A stretch of 64,000 nucleotides of DNA from Paraherbaspirillum soli (GCF_042654985.1 NZ_JBHSMT010000005.1:62001-126000); one strand, 5' to 3'; positions 1 to 8,780 are shown, counted from the stretch's first letter. A program made the numbers and translations. Notes: generated by a model not told the origin, from the sequence alone.

Positions 1-103
1 GGCTGTTGTTGCAAATCCTTTCCCGGGTCGCGGGATCGGGCCGTGAAGCAGACGGGGCTGATGGAATTTTCTCGCTACAAGCGACCGCGAAGAATGCGAT
101 AAC

Positions 104-149
104 GAGGCACTGCATGAAAATTTTGTCATGGGGTTTCATGCAGCGCCTC
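104..149 (-). terminator. Stem-loop after the neprosin gene
   Basis: A 16-bp inverted repeat (arms 104-119 and 134-149, loop 120-133) lies directly beyond the stop codon of the minus-strand neprosin gene. In the minus-strand transcript the single imperfect position is a G-U pair, while on the plus strand it is an A-C mismatch, so the fold favours minus-strand RNA. There is no clear U-run, so it may act as a transcript-end stabiliser rather than a classic intrinsic terminator. Confidence 0.55.
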
Positions 150-157
150 GGGGTCGC

Positions 158-1558
158 CTAACGGCAATTGTTATAGTCGTAGCCAGGCCCGCCATAGAAG
201 AAATACGAACCCCAGTTGGCGTCGCCAGAATAGTAGGCGATGTCATAGCAAGCCGAATCCGAACGGCTGGTGGTCAAGCCGGTGGCCTCGGTGTTCCAGA
301 CCGTATTCGGGTTGGTGGTGGTGGTGTAGTTGTAGTTCAGTTTTTTCATGTAGGCCGCTTTTTGAAACCAGGCTGATGGGAAGCTGCCGCTGCCCATATC
401 GGTCGAAGTGTGCAGGTTCAAGTTGCGATTGTCGATGATTTCGCCGCCGAAATCGATCTCCGCCGCATGGTCCTGCACCCCTCCGGCGTTGTACAGGGCA
501 CGCGGATAATAGCCCACCCATTGGCCCTGGAAGTTAAGCCACCAAGCGCCGCCGTCCATGTCCTTGAACCATTGCATGCTCGCTTCGTATTGGGCACCAT
601 TGAACACGCTGACCGGACTCAGCACCGCGCCCGGATAGATGCTGGAACTGACTTGCACAAAATCGCCGCAGGTATTGTTGTAGCAGCCGGTGCCGGGCGC
701 ATAGCCGCCGCGCGTCGAGTAGATGAACAAGTGCGGGTTGTCGTCGTTGTAGAGGTCGTGGTATTTCTGGGTGCCGACTTCCAGCGTTTGCAAACCGCCG
801 CCGCTGCCGGCCACCACCCAGATTTGACCCAGGCTGAATTCGCTGTTGAGCTCGGTATAAGTTGCCCAGACATTGATGGTGGATTGCGCGCCCCAGTTTG
901 TGACGTAACGATAAGCATGGGCGTATTGATGCTGGCTGGTCGGCCCGTTATGGAAAGGTGGGATGATTGGCGTTGCGCGGCGCGCTGCACCGGCCGGATA
1001 TTTAGCGAAAAAGTCGTCCAACGACGAGAACCTATGCAAGTCTTCGCTGGTCACTTCCGGGATCGGCACCGAGCCTGCGGGGCAAGCCCCGGTCTGTGCT
1101 GCCGCCGCCGCACCGGTCGCAGCTTCGATTTCAAATAGCGGTTCAATCATGTTGTGGGTGGCGGCTGCAGGCGCTTGCGCTGGTGCGGAGCGCGGCGACA
1201 GTTCCACTTTGTGCCCCTGCAATAGTTTATTTTTCAGGGCCGGCTGGGCGTTGATGTCGACGCAATCGACTTTGCGTCCCTTGGCGTTGATCAGCGACTT
1301 GTGGATCGCCGCGCGGTCGATCCTTTCGTCCAGGTATTTTTGCATCCGGGCCAGTTCGCCGGCGCTTTGCACACGAACCGCTTGTGCGCTCAGGAACGGC
1401 AATTTATCGTCGCCCCTGTTGCCATTCTGACTAGACGCGGCCGTCGTCGCGCTGGCGCTTGCGTCGGTATCGGCCGCCAAACTGTAATCGGCCACGGTGC
1501 TCAGCGCTGTCATCGAGATGGCGGCTGCAAAGCGGATGAGATTTTTTGTATGTGTCAT
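158..1558 (-). CDS. Secreted neprosin-family (DUF239) glutamic peptidase
   Basis: The 466-residue protein starts at the ATG with an AGGGGA ribosome-binding site; the longer upstream frame lacks one. Residues 1 to about 28 form a signal peptide. A prodomain-like region of about 200 residues follows, then a neprosin C-terminal domain (about 205-460). The domain shows the LEVG stretch, the GCYN...C disulphide segment, FVQVSS, GAWWL, GYYP and FGGEI. The two catalytic glutamates of plant neprosin would be Glu260 and Glu373. Known neprosins are secreted, acid-active prolyl endopeptidases; activity here is inferred. It stands alone, with a hairpin at its 3' end and a 512-bp gap upstream. Confidence 0.85.
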   Translation of the reverse strand: MTHTKNLIRFAAAISMTALSTVADYSLAADTDASASATTAASSQNGNRGDDKLPFLSAQAVRVQSAGELARMQKYLDERIDRAAIHKSLINAKGRKVDCVDINAQPALKNKLLQGHKVELSPRSAPAQAPAAATHNMIEPLFEIEAATGAAAAAQTGACPAGSVPIPEVTSEDLHRFSSLDDFFAKYPAGAARRATPIIPPFHNGPTSQHQYAHAYRYVTNWGAQSTINVWATYTELNSEFSLGQIWVVAGSGGGLQTLEVGTQKYHDLYNDDNPHLFIYSTRGGYAPGTGCYNNTCGDFVQVSSSIYPGAVLSPVSVFNGAQYEASMQWFKDMDGGAWWLNFQGQWVGYYPRALYNAGGVQDHAAEIDFGGEIIDNRNLNLHTSTDMGSGSFPSAWFQKAAYMKKLNYNYTTTTNPNTVWNTEATGLTTSRSDSACYDIAYYSGDANWGSYFFYGGPGYDYNNCR

Positions 1559-2070
1559 TTCATATCCCCTGCGGTGAAAAAAATGTTGATAAGGCGGAGT
1601 CAAACCTGATCCGCAACAGCATTTGATTTGCATTGCAATAGCTGGCAAGCGCCATTCATTGAGGGGACCGCTTGCCCGGTCCCGTGTAGACGTCAATGCG
1701 CGTTCTTTAGCGGCAGATATATCGCCTCGCCGTCACTTTCAGGCGGGTCAATAGCCGAGCTTGCGAGTGTTCCGAGATGTGGATCAGCGCAGGATTAGCG
1801 CAGCGCGCTGCTATGGATGGTCATCGTGGATAGACATGTTTCTCCCCAAATACCGTTTTAATTTTTAGATTTGTTTCGATTTCATAGTAGCGAACGGTTT
1901 TTATTCCGCAAGGGAATATTTCTATGCGGGCATAAACAACATAAGGCTGAATGAATGGCAGCTCGCAACCGATAGCCGGCGACTACAAAGGACAGTTGAC
2001 AAAGGGGATAGGGAGCAATGACTTGGTATGCATTGATACCGCTTGAAACAACATGCAGAACCGCCTGTTG
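1559..2070. other. Intergenic, no gene seen
   Basis: This stretch of about 510 bp separates two minus-strand genes. It must hold the promoter of the neprosin gene and the 3' end of the hydrolase operon. No open frame with a ribosome-binding site, tRNA or strong hairpin was found. The central part (1850-1920) is AT-rich and is the likeliest promoter zone, but no convincing -35/-10 pair can be assigned by eye. Confidence 0.5.
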
Positions 2071-2751
2071 TTATTTTTTACTGCCGTCCAGGTGCAGGTC
2101 CGGCTCCGTACCGCGCATGGTGCGCACCGCGGCCACGATGTCGTCAGTCACCTGGCGCGAATTCATGATGAAGGTATGAATGGTCGGCACCATCACCACC
2201 GGCAGCGATGCCAGCTGGGTTTCGGTCAGGGACAGGATGCCGTCGTTGAGTTCATCGCCCAAGGGCAGCCAGCGCCCGCGCGGGCCGCTGGTGCCGGCAT
2301 AAATGCGGACCGGAACACTGGGCAGCGGCAACGCATCCATGAAATCCTGTTGCGCCAGCAACTGTCCCATTTCACCCGTCAGCATACGGAACAAGCGCCA
2401 TTGCGCCACTCGCTTGGCGTAGGTGGATGCCTTCATCGGCGGCGCCAGGAAAAAACATGCCTCCGGCGCTCGCGCCAATTGCGGCAGCACCGCCCGCGTC
2501 AGCACACAGCCGAGCGAATGGCCGATCACAATGTATTGCGCCGCTTCGGCGCGCGCAGCGATGAAGCGGCGCAAACGTTCGACACAAGGTTGCCAACGTT
2601 CCAAGGTCGCGGAATAAGCAAACAAATGCGGCTGGATTCCTGCCGCCCGCAAGCGCCTGGCCAGAATCAACATCGAGATGGGGGTATGCCCCATGCCATG
2701 AATCAGAATCGCGCGCATGGGCGTATTGCTGAATTGATGGTCGATCATCAT
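2071..2751 (-). CDS. Alpha/beta-hydrolase (lipase/esterase-like)
   Basis: The protein has 226 residues. An N-terminal strand reading ILIHGMGHT (oxyanion-hole type HGMG) is followed by the nucleophile elbow GHSLG, and a C-terminal histidine (PTIHTF region) completes a plausible Ser-Asp-His triad. No signal peptide is present, so it is probably cytoplasmic. The real start may be the internal Met at residue 12, immediately before the first core strand. It lies 15 bp downstream of an 86-residue hypothetical gene on the same strand and is probably cotranscribed with it. The substrate cannot be told from sequence. Confidence 0.75.
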   Translation of the reverse strand: MMIDHQFSNTPMRAILIHGMGHTPISMLILARRLRAAGIQPHLFAYSATLERWQPCVERLRRFIAARAEAAQYIVIGHSLGCVLTRAVLPQLARAPEACFFLAPPMKASTYAKRVAQWRLFRMLTGEMGQLLAQQDFMDALPLPSVPVRIYAGTSGPRGRWLPLGDELNDGILSLTETQLASLPVVMVPTIHTFIMNSRQVTDDIVAAVRTMRGTEPDLHLDGSKK

Positions 2752-2766
2752 CGCTTGTTTACTTAC

Positions 2767-3027
2767 TTATTTATCTTTTCTGACCAGCTGCTTTTCAAAG
2801 GCGACGTCCAGCTTGCTGACGCGCTTTGGTTTTTGCGGGCCGTAGCCATTGACGAACTTCACGAAGTCGTCCAGCTCCAGCGCTTCGCTGACACGGATGG
2901 CCGGTTCGGCGCCGGCATTCTGCGCCAGATAAAACAACTCGTCGGCGGTGCGCACCATCGAATAGCGCAAGTCGGTGCTGCGGGCGTTGAGGCGTTCTAC
3001 TGCTGCGGTGGCTCGGGTCGATCTCAT
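2767..3027 (-). CDS. Small conserved hypothetical protein
   Basis: This 86-residue soluble protein is preceded by a good AGGAG site seven bases before the ATG. It has no signal peptide or membrane segment. The N-terminus is rich in Arg and Ala, the middle acidic (SEALELDDFVKFV), and the C-terminus lysine-rich. I do not recognise a named domain. It sits between the pseudouridine synthase and the alpha/beta-hydrolase on the same strand with short gaps, which suggests cotranscription but not function. Confidence 0.7.
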   Translation of the reverse strand: MRSTRATAAVERLNARSTDLRYSMVRTADELFYLAQNAGAEPAIRVSEALELDDFVKFVNGYGPQKPKRVSKLDVAFEKQLVRKDK

Positions 3028-3076
3028 GCGGTTCTCCTGTTCATCATCATATTCTTCTCAACTTTCAAAGCCAATC

Positions 3077-4000
3077 TCAAAGCGCCCTGCCGCTTTCAAA
3101 ATAATGCTGCCGCCCGCTCAACGGGTCCTGGAACCCGATCGCGCGCGCCAGCAATTTCAGCGGCGTCGAAAAATCATCTCCTTTGCAAGGATGCGCATCG
3201 GGATAGAACGCGTCGTTGACGATCGGTATCCCGAGCGCTGCCAGATGCACCCGCAGCTGATGTTTTCTGCCGGTCAGCGGACGCAGGCGATACAAGCTGG
3301 TTTCAGCACGTTGTTCGATCAGTTCGATGCGGGTTTCCGAATTGGGCTCGCCGGCCACTTCCTGCATCCGAAAAAACGGCGTGCCGTCAACCATCCGGCT
3401 GCGATAGACCAGCGGCAATCTGCGCGCCAGATCCGGCAAGGTCGGCGCCAGCGCCTCGTACACTTTATCAACCACTCGTTGTTGGAATAGCGATTGATAA
3501 GCGCCGCGGCTGGCGATGTCATGCGAAAAAATCACCACCCCGGCAGTTTCGCGATCGAGCCGGTGAATCGGGGTCAGATTGGCCAGACCGGTTTTCTTTT
3601 TCAGGCGCACCAGCAAGGTTTCGTGCAAAAAACGGCCGGTCGGGATCACCGGCAAAAAATGTGGTTTGTCGGCAACCAGTATCCTGTCGTCCTGATACAG
3701 GATGGTTTCTTCAAACGGAATCGGCGTTTCCGCTTCCAGCTCGCGGTAATAAAAAATACAGCTGCCGCGCCGGTACGGGCTATCCGGCTTCAGCCGCGCG
3801 CCTTTGCCGTCGACCACCTCACCGCGCTCCATGCGCGCGATCCAGGTGGCGCTGTCGATCGCGGGGAAACGCTGCTCCAGGAAGGTCAGCAGATTGGGCC
3901 AGTCGCCGACCGGCAGCCACAGGTAGCTGGGGGCGACGCCATCGACGATAGGCAACGGCGGCAGCGGCGATGAAGAGAGTGTCACAATAATTTTTGCCAA
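3077..4000 (-). CDS. RluA-family RNA pseudouridine synthase
   Basis: The 307-residue protein converts specific uridines in rRNA or tRNA to pseudouridine. The RluA motif II is clear: HRLDRETAGVV, with catalytic Asp149 inside it. The KPHFLPVIPTG segment and the C-terminal RPLTGRKHQLRVHLAALG segment are also family hallmarks. An N-terminal S4-like segment of about 80 residues precedes the catalytic domain. The start overlaps the end of the upstream acetyltransferase gene by 19 bp, implying translational coupling. Which RluA subgroup, and so which target base, cannot be decided here. Confidence 0.88.
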   Translation of the reverse strand: MAKIIVTLSSSPLPPLPIVDGVAPSYLWLPVGDWPNLLTFLEQRFPAIDSATWIARMERGEVVDGKGARLKPDSPYRRGSCIFYYRELEAETPIPFEETILYQDDRILVADKPHFLPVIPTGRFLHETLLVRLKKKTGLANLTPIHRLDRETAGVVIFSHDIASRGAYQSLFQQRVVDKVYEALAPTLPDLARRLPLVYRSRMVDGTPFFRMQEVAGEPNSETRIELIEQRAETSLYRLRPLTGRKHQLRVHLAALGIPIVNDAFYPDAHPCKGDDFSTPLKLLARAIGFQDPLSGRQHYFESGRAL

Positions 4001-4473
4001 TAAGCTACGTCAATCCATCGGTCGAATTTTTTGCCGACCTGGGTAAAATGCGCGACTTTTTCAAAGCCCATTTTTTCATGCAGCGCGACGCTGCCCGGAT
4101 TCGGCTGCGCGATGCCGCCGATCACGACGTGCACCGGCAGCTTGGCGAGTTCCGCCAGCAAAGCCCGATACAGCGCAGTGCCCAGACCTTTGCCGGCTGC
4201 CTCGTCGGCCAGATAGACCGAGCTCTCCACCGCATGCCGATAGGCGGCGCGCACGCGCCATTTGGTGGCATAGGCATAACCCAGGATCTGCCCGTCCACT
4301 TCGCACACCAGCCACGGAAAAGTCGCAGTGATATCGGTCACCCGCTGCGCCATTTGTTCCGGCGTCACCGCTTCGGTTTCGAAACTGATCGTGGTATTTA
4401 ACACGTAGTGGTTGTAAATACGGCAGATGGCGGCTGCATCGTCGATGGCTGCCGGGCGAATGATGTGAGTCAT
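3982..4473 (-). CDS. GNAT N-acetyltransferase (phosphinothricin acetyltransferase-like)
   Basis: The start is placed at MTHIIRPA, where the GNAT fold begins; a longer frame from 4518 adds 15 residues with no family similarity and no ribosome-binding site. The 163-residue protein reads IRPA.......AICRIYNHYV at the N-terminus, typical of the PAT/YwnH-like subgroup that acetylates amino groups of amino-acid analogues such as phosphinothricin or methionine sulfone. The acetyl-CoA loop is AAGKGLGTALYRALL, followed by NPGSVALHEKMGFE. It overlaps the pseudouridine synthase gene by 19 bp. The substrate is inferred from the subgroup only. Confidence 0.82.
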   Translation of the reverse strand: MTHIIRPAAIDDAAAICRIYNHYVLNTTISFETEAVTPEQMAQRVTDITATFPWLVCEVDGQILGYAYATKWRVRAAYRHAVESSVYLADEAAGKGLGTALYRALLAELAKLPVHVVIGGIAQPNPGSVALHEKMGFEKVAHFTQVGKKFDRWIDVAYWQKLL

Positions 4474-4557
4474 GGTGCGGGTGGATGATAGAGCTGGCGG
4501 GAGAAAGTGCAAATGCATGCAATGATACCGCGCAATTGCTTCCGATTAGAAAGAACT

Positions 4558-4652
4558 GTAGGGCGGAAAAGCGCAGCGTCTTCCGCCATGCATACCTCTG
4601 TCGCATGTTGTGCGGGCGATGCGGCGGATAACGCTGCGCTCATCCGCCCTAC
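4558..4652. repeat. REP-like pair in inverted orientation (BIME-like)
   Basis: Two palindromic units face each other. Unit 1 (4558-4587) starts with GTAG followed by a GGCGGAAAAGCGCAGCG...TTCCGCC hairpin. Unit 2 (4623-4652) is its mirror image and ends in CTAC. The same pair recurs at 26450-26535 and 26636-26721, and a single variant lies at 59553-59586. The GTAG head plus hairpin is the layout of REP sequences mobilised by RAYT transposases, but no RAYT gene is in the window. Confidence 0.85.
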
Positions 4653-4678
4653 GCAGTTGCATCGGCCTCAAATGCAAA

Positions 4679-4699
4679 GCGCCCCGTCTGGCGGGGCGC
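4679..4699 (-). terminator. Terminator at the end of the prp operon
   Basis: A GC-only 8-bp stem (4679-4686 with 4692-4699, loop TCTGG) lies a few bases after the prpD stop codon at 4706. On the minus strand it is followed by TTTGCATTT; on the plus strand six T residues follow, so it may work in both directions. Confidence 0.8.
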
Positions 4700-4705
4700 A
4701 ATTTT

Positions 4706-6157
4706 TTAGATCACATACAGGTCAACATACTCATTGACCGCCATGTCTTCCAGCTTCTTCTGGTCGAGTGAAATGTCCAGGATTTTTTGCTGTTGCTTGA
4801 GCGGGAACTGGCGCGCCAGATTGGTTTTGAACTTGGCTTCCAGCAGCGGGATGCCGTCCTTGCGGCGGCGGGCGTGGCCGATCGGGTATTCGACCACGAT
4901 TTCCTTGAGTTTCTTGCCGTCCTTGAATTCCACCGTCAATGCATTGGCGATCGAACGCTTCTTCGGATCGTGATAATCCTTGGTGAAGTCCTTGTCTTCA
5001 ACGCAGACGATCTTGTCGCGCAAGACGTCGATCCGTTTGTCGGCGGCGATATTGTCTTCGTAATCGCTGGCGGTCAGGCGACCGAAAATCAGCGGCACCG
5101 CCACCATGTACTGGATACAGTGGTCGCGGTCGGCCGGATTGTTCAACGGGCCCTTCTTGTCGATGATGCGGATGCAGGCTTCATGGGTGCGGATCGTGAT
5201 TTGCTTGATATCGTCCACCGACTTGCCGGCCTTGGCCAGTGCGGCGTGCAAGGTCATCGCGGCTTCGACCGCGGTTTGCGAGTGGAACTCGGCCGGGAAC
5301 GAAATCTTGAACAGCACGTTTTCCATCACATACGATTCGTACTTGCGCTGGAACTTGAACGGCTGGCCTTTGAACAGGACGTCGTAAAAACCCCAGGTCT
5401 TGGCAGTCAACACCGATGGGTAACCCATCTCGCCGGTCTTGGCGATCAGCGCCAGACGCACCGCGCGCGAAGTCGCATCGCCGGCGGCCCAGGACTTGCG
5501 GGAGCCGGTGTTCGGCGCGTGACGATAGGTGCGCAGCGCCTGACCGTCAACCCATGCCAGCGACACCGCATTGAGAATTTCTTCGCGAGTCAGTCCCATC
5601 ATTTCGGCGACCACCGCGGTCGAGGCCACCTTGACCAGCACCACGTGGTCCAGGCCGACCTTGTTGAACGAATTTTCGAGCGCGATACAGCCTTGGATTT
5701 CATGCGCCTTGATCATGCCGGTCAGCACGTCTTTCATCTTCAGCGGCTTCTTGCCGGCGGCAATCGCATTGCGCGACAACCAGTCGGCAGTCGCCAGGAT
5801 GCCGCCCAGATTGTCGGATGGATGACCCCATTCAGCGGCCAGCCAGGTGTCGTTGAAATCCAGCCAGCGGATCATCATGCCGATGTTGAAGGCGGCCTGG
5901 ATCGGATCGAGCTGGAATTGGGTGCCGGGCACTTTGGCGCCGTTCGGCACCACGGTGCCTGGAACGATCGGCCCCATCAATTTCTTGCAGGCCGGATACT
6001 CCAACGCCTCCAGACCGCAACCCAGGGTGTCGATCAGGCAGTTGCGGGCGGTGTCGTAAGCGACTTTGGAGGTGATCTTGTATTTCGTCACGTAGTCGAC
6101 GATATCGACCAATACTTTGTCGTATTTGGGACGGACGTTGGAGATAGCAGCTGACAT
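4706..6157 (-). CDS. prpD: 2-Methylcitrate dehydratase PrpD
   Basis: The 483-residue protein belongs to the MmgE/PrpD family. It dehydrates 2-methylcitrate to 2-methyl-cis-aconitate in the propionate-degrading methylcitrate cycle. Full-length similarity is evident: the N-terminal CLIDTLGCGLEALEYP, the DFNDTWLAAEWGHPSDNLGG active-site region and KISFPAEFHSQTAVEAA near residue 330. The ATG has an AAGGA site eight bases upstream. It is the last gene of prpB-prpC-lipoprotein-prpD; no acnD or prpF gene appears downstream, consistent with the PrpD route rather than the AcnD/PrpF route. Confidence 0.95.
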   Translation of the reverse strand: MSAAISNVRPKYDKVLVDIVDYVTKYKITSKVAYDTARNCLIDTLGCGLEALEYPACKKLMGPIVPGTVVPNGAKVPGTQFQLDPIQAAFNIGMMIRWLDFNDTWLAAEWGHPSDNLGGILATADWLSRNAIAAGKKPLKMKDVLTGMIKAHEIQGCIALENSFNKVGLDHVVLVKVASTAVVAEMMGLTREEILNAVSLAWVDGQALRTYRHAPNTGSRKSWAAGDATSRAVRLALIAKTGEMGYPSVLTAKTWGFYDVLFKGQPFKFQRKYESYVMENVLFKISFPAEFHSQTAVEAAMTLHAALAKAGKSVDDIKQITIRTHEACIRIIDKKGPLNNPADRDHCIQYMVAVPLIFGRLTASDYEDNIAADKRIDVLRDKIVCVEDKDFTKDYHDPKKRSIANALTVEFKDGKKLKEIVVEYPIGHARRRKDGIPLLEAKFKTNLARQFPLKQQQKILDISLDQKKLEDMAVNEYVDLYVI

Positions 6158-6188
6158 GGTTTTCCTTGTAGTTAAGTAATCGAATTGT

Positions 6189-6584
6189 TTAGCGCAACTT
6201 GCATTCATTCGCCAGTTGCTGTCCCGACTTGGTATTGAGCAGCATAGACTTGGCTGGAATCTGGATCCACACCAGGCCGCTGGACTTGTCTTCCAAACGT
6301 ACCGCACCGGTGCTGGTCGAGGCGGCTGTCATCGGATAGGCACGACCTTTCCAGGTCAATTTCACCGCGCCGCCGGCATCGCTGGCGAGAGCGATGCGGT
6401 TCCCCATTTCACAATAGAAATTCCCGGTCACTAAATTGGCCGCTGGTGCCGGCGCCGGCGCCACGTCCACCGTTTTGACCGGTTCGGCCGGCTTGGTTTC
6501 AGTCAGAGGCACGTTTGAGCCGCAGCCGGCCAGCAAGCCGGTGAGGGTCAGAATTGAGGCAATGCGAAATTTAAAAGCGTTCAT
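6189..6584 (-). CDS. MliC-like lipoprotein inside the prp operon
   Basis: The 131-residue lipoprotein starts at the ATG preceded by AGGTAA. The signal peptide ends in the lipobox LLAGC. A Pro/Ala-rich tether leads to a domain of about 75 residues that reads FYCEMGNRI...VKLTWKGRAYPM...STGAVRL...SGLVWIQIPAKSMLL...C. This matches the MliC pattern (membrane-bound inhibitor of C-type lysozyme), including the paired cysteines and the central S-x-G-A-x-R/L and LVW motifs. The assignment rests on motif reading, not a search. It lies between prpC and prpD, with no obvious metabolic reason. Confidence 0.65.
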   Translation of the reverse strand: MNAFKFRIASILTLTGLLAGCGSNVPLTETKPAEPVKTVDVAPAPAPAANLVTGNFYCEMGNRIALASDAGGAVKLTWKGRAYPMTAASTSTGAVRLEDKSSGLVWIQIPAKSMLLNTKSGQQLANECKLR

Positions 6585-6683
6585 TTTGTTACCTGCCGAT
6601 AGGCGTTTAGTTGCAATGAGCCTCCCCAGCAATCGCTGGGGAGTAAGTCGATTGGCTCATCGATGCGCCCATGTTGCGGACGC

Positions 6684-7847
6684 TTATTTTCGCTTGCCAA
6701 TTGGGATAAATTTTAGATCTTCCGGACCGACATAATTCGCCGACGGACGAATAATCTTGTTGTCGATGCGCTGCTCGATGATGTGCGCAGCCCAGCCGGA
6801 AGTGCGGGCGATCACGAACAGCGGCGTGAACATCGCGGTCGGCACGCCCATCATGTGATACGACACCGCCGAGAACCAGTCGAGGTTGGGGAACATCTTT
6901 TTGATGTCCCACATCACCGTTTCAAGCCGCTCGGCAATATCGAACATCTTGGTCGAGCCGGCATCTTTCGACAGCTGGCGCGCGACTTCCTTGATCACTT
7001 TGTTGCGCGGGTCGGAGATGGTGTACACCGGATGGCCGAAGCCGATCACGATTTCCTTGTTTTCCACGCGCTTCTTGATGTCCGCTTCGGCCTCGTCCGG
7101 ATTGTCGTAACGCTTCTGGATTTCAAACGCGACTTCGTTGGCGCCGCCATGCTTGGGACCGCGCAATGCGCCGATCGCGCCGGTAATGGCGGAATGCATG
7201 TCCGAGCCGGTGCCGGCAATCACACGCGCGGCGAAAGTGGAAGCGTTGAACTCGTGTTCGGCGTAAAGAATCAGCGAAGTATGCATCGCTTTTTCCCATG
7301 CCTTGGACGGCTTCTCGCCGTGCAGCAGGTGCAGGAAGTGGCCGCCGATCGATTCATCGTCGGTTTCGACGTCGATCCGGTTGCCGTTGTGGCTGTAGTG
7401 ATACCAGTACAACAGCATCGAGCCGAACGAAGCCATCAGGCGGTCGGCGATATCGCGCGCGCCCGGTGTGTTGTGGTCGTCTTTTTCCGGCAAGATACAG
7501 CCCAGTGCCGAGACCCCGGTACGCATCACATCCATCGGATGCGACGCCGCCGGCATCCATTCGAGTGCGGCCTTGACGTTGGCCGGCAAGCCGCGCAAGG
7601 CTTTCAGTTTGGTTTTGTAGGCTTTCAGTTCCGCGCTGTTGGGCAGCTTGCCGTGCACCAGCAGATGCGCGATTTCCTCGAATTCGCAGCTATCGGCGAT
7701 GTCCAGAATGTCGTAGCCGCGGTAGTGCAAATCGTTGCCGGTTTTGCCGACCGTGCAGAGCGCGGTATTGCCGGCCGTGACGCCGGACAGGGCCACCGAT
7801 TTCTTCGGGGTGAAAGTGGGTGTTTGCGATGTAGCTTGTTCACTCAT
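6684..7847 (-). CDS. prpC: 2-Methylcitrate synthase PrpC
   Basis: The 387-residue citrate synthase-fold enzyme condenses propionyl-CoA with oxaloacetate. Conserved stretches include YRGYDILD near the N-terminus, LYAEHEFNASTFAARV with the first active-site His, GALRGPKHGGANE, and GFGHPVYTISDPRN with the second His. Length and the position between prpB and prpD separate it from housekeeping citrate synthase (about 430 residues). A gap of 24 bp separates it from prpB upstream, and 99 bp lie between it and the MliC-like gene downstream. Confidence 0.95.
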   Translation of the reverse strand: MSEQATSQTPTFTPKKSVALSGVTAGNTALCTVGKTGNDLHYRGYDILDIADSCEFEEIAHLLVHGKLPNSAELKAYKTKLKALRGLPANVKAALEWMPAASHPMDVMRTGVSALGCILPEKDDHNTPGARDIADRLMASFGSMLLYWYHYSHNGNRIDVETDDESIGGHFLHLLHGEKPSKAWEKAMHTSLILYAEHEFNASTFAARVIAGTGSDMHSAITGAIGALRGPKHGGANEVAFEIQKRYDNPDEAEADIKKRVENKEIVIGFGHPVYTISDPRNKVIKEVARQLSKDAGSTKMFDIAERLETVMWDIKKMFPNLDWFSAVSYHMMGVPTAMFTPLFVIARTSGWAAHIIEQRIDNKIIRPSANYVGPEDLKFIPIGKRK

Positions 7848-7871
7848 GCAGTTCTCCTTGATTGAATCGGA

Positions 7872-8762
7872 TTATTTTGCTTTTTGTTGCGCGAATAACG
7901 CATCCAGCTTTTGCTCGAATTCGTGGTAGTTGATGCGCTCGTACAATTCGGCCCGGGTCTGCATCGTATCCACCACATTCTTCTGGGTGCCGTCGCGACG
8001 CAGCGCTGTGTAGACGTTTTCGGCCGCCTTGTTCATCGCGCGGAATGCCGACAGCGGATACAGCACCAGACCGACATCGACCGATTTCAGCTCGTCCACC
8101 GTGAACAACGGCGTCGCGCCGAACTCGGTGATATTGGCCAGCACCGGCACCTTGACCGCGGCGGCAAAGGTTTTGTACATGTCGAGCTGGGTGATCGCCT
8201 CTGGAAAAATCATGTCGGCGCCGGCTTCGACGCAGGCCATGGCGCGCTCCAATGCGGCATCCAGGCCTTCCACCGCCAGCGCATCGGTGCGCGCCATGAT
8301 GACGAAGTTGTCATCGGTACGGGCGTCGACTGCGGCCTTGATGCGATCCACCATTTCCTGCTTGCTGACGATCTCTTTGTTGGGGCGGTGACCGCAGCGC
8401 TTGGCGCCGACCTGGTCTTCGATGTGGATCGCCGCCGCGCCGAACTTGATCATGGACTTCACGGTGCGGGCGACGTTGAAGGCCGACGAGCCGAAGCCGG
8501 TATCGACATCCACCAGCAACGGCAAGTCGCAGACGTCGGTAATGCGCCGGACGTCGGTCAATACATCGTCCAGATTGGAAATCCCCAGATCGGGCAAACC
8601 CAGCGAGCCGGCAGCGACGCCGCCGCCAGATAAATAGATCGCCTTGAAACCGGCGCGCTTGGCCAGCAATGCGTGGTTGGCGTTGATCGCCCCCACCACC
8701 TGTAGCGGCGACTCGTCCCTGACCGCTTGTCGAAATGCAGCACCTGCCGAATATTGCGTCAT
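7872..8762 (-). CDS. prpB: 2-Methylisocitrate lyase PrpB
   Basis: The 296-residue isocitrate lyase-family enzyme cleaves 2-methylisocitrate to pyruvate and succinate. The start is the ATG with AAGGTGAGG just upstream; an upstream in-frame ATG adds 11 residues and lies in the palindrome of the leader. Motifs: DVDTGFG (metal binding, about 85-91), IEDQ and the catalytic loop AKRCGH with Cys123. It is the first gene of the prp operon and lies about 45 bp from the predicted sigma-54 transcription start. Confidence 0.96.
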   Translation of the reverse strand: MTQYSAGAAFRQAVRDESPLQVVGAINANHALLAKRAGFKAIYLSGGGVAAGSLGLPDLGISNLDDVLTDVRRITDVCDLPLLVDVDTGFGSSAFNVARTVKSMIKFGAAAIHIEDQVGAKRCGHRPNKEIVSKQEMVDRIKAAVDARTDDNFVIMARTDALAVEGLDAALERAMACVEAGADMIFPEAITQLDMYKTFAAAVKVPVLANITEFGATPLFTVDELKSVDVGLVLYPLSAFRAMNKAAENVYTALRRDGTQKNVVDTMQTRAELYERINYHEFEQKLDALFAQQKAK

Positions 8763-8780
8763 GTCCTCACCTTGTCTTTG

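Noticed and set aside
1..161. C-terminal end of a plus-strand gene entering from the left edge
   Set aside because: Two plus frames are open for 100-160 bases, but neither gives a recognisable protein end and the dyad at 104-149 sits in the same stretch.
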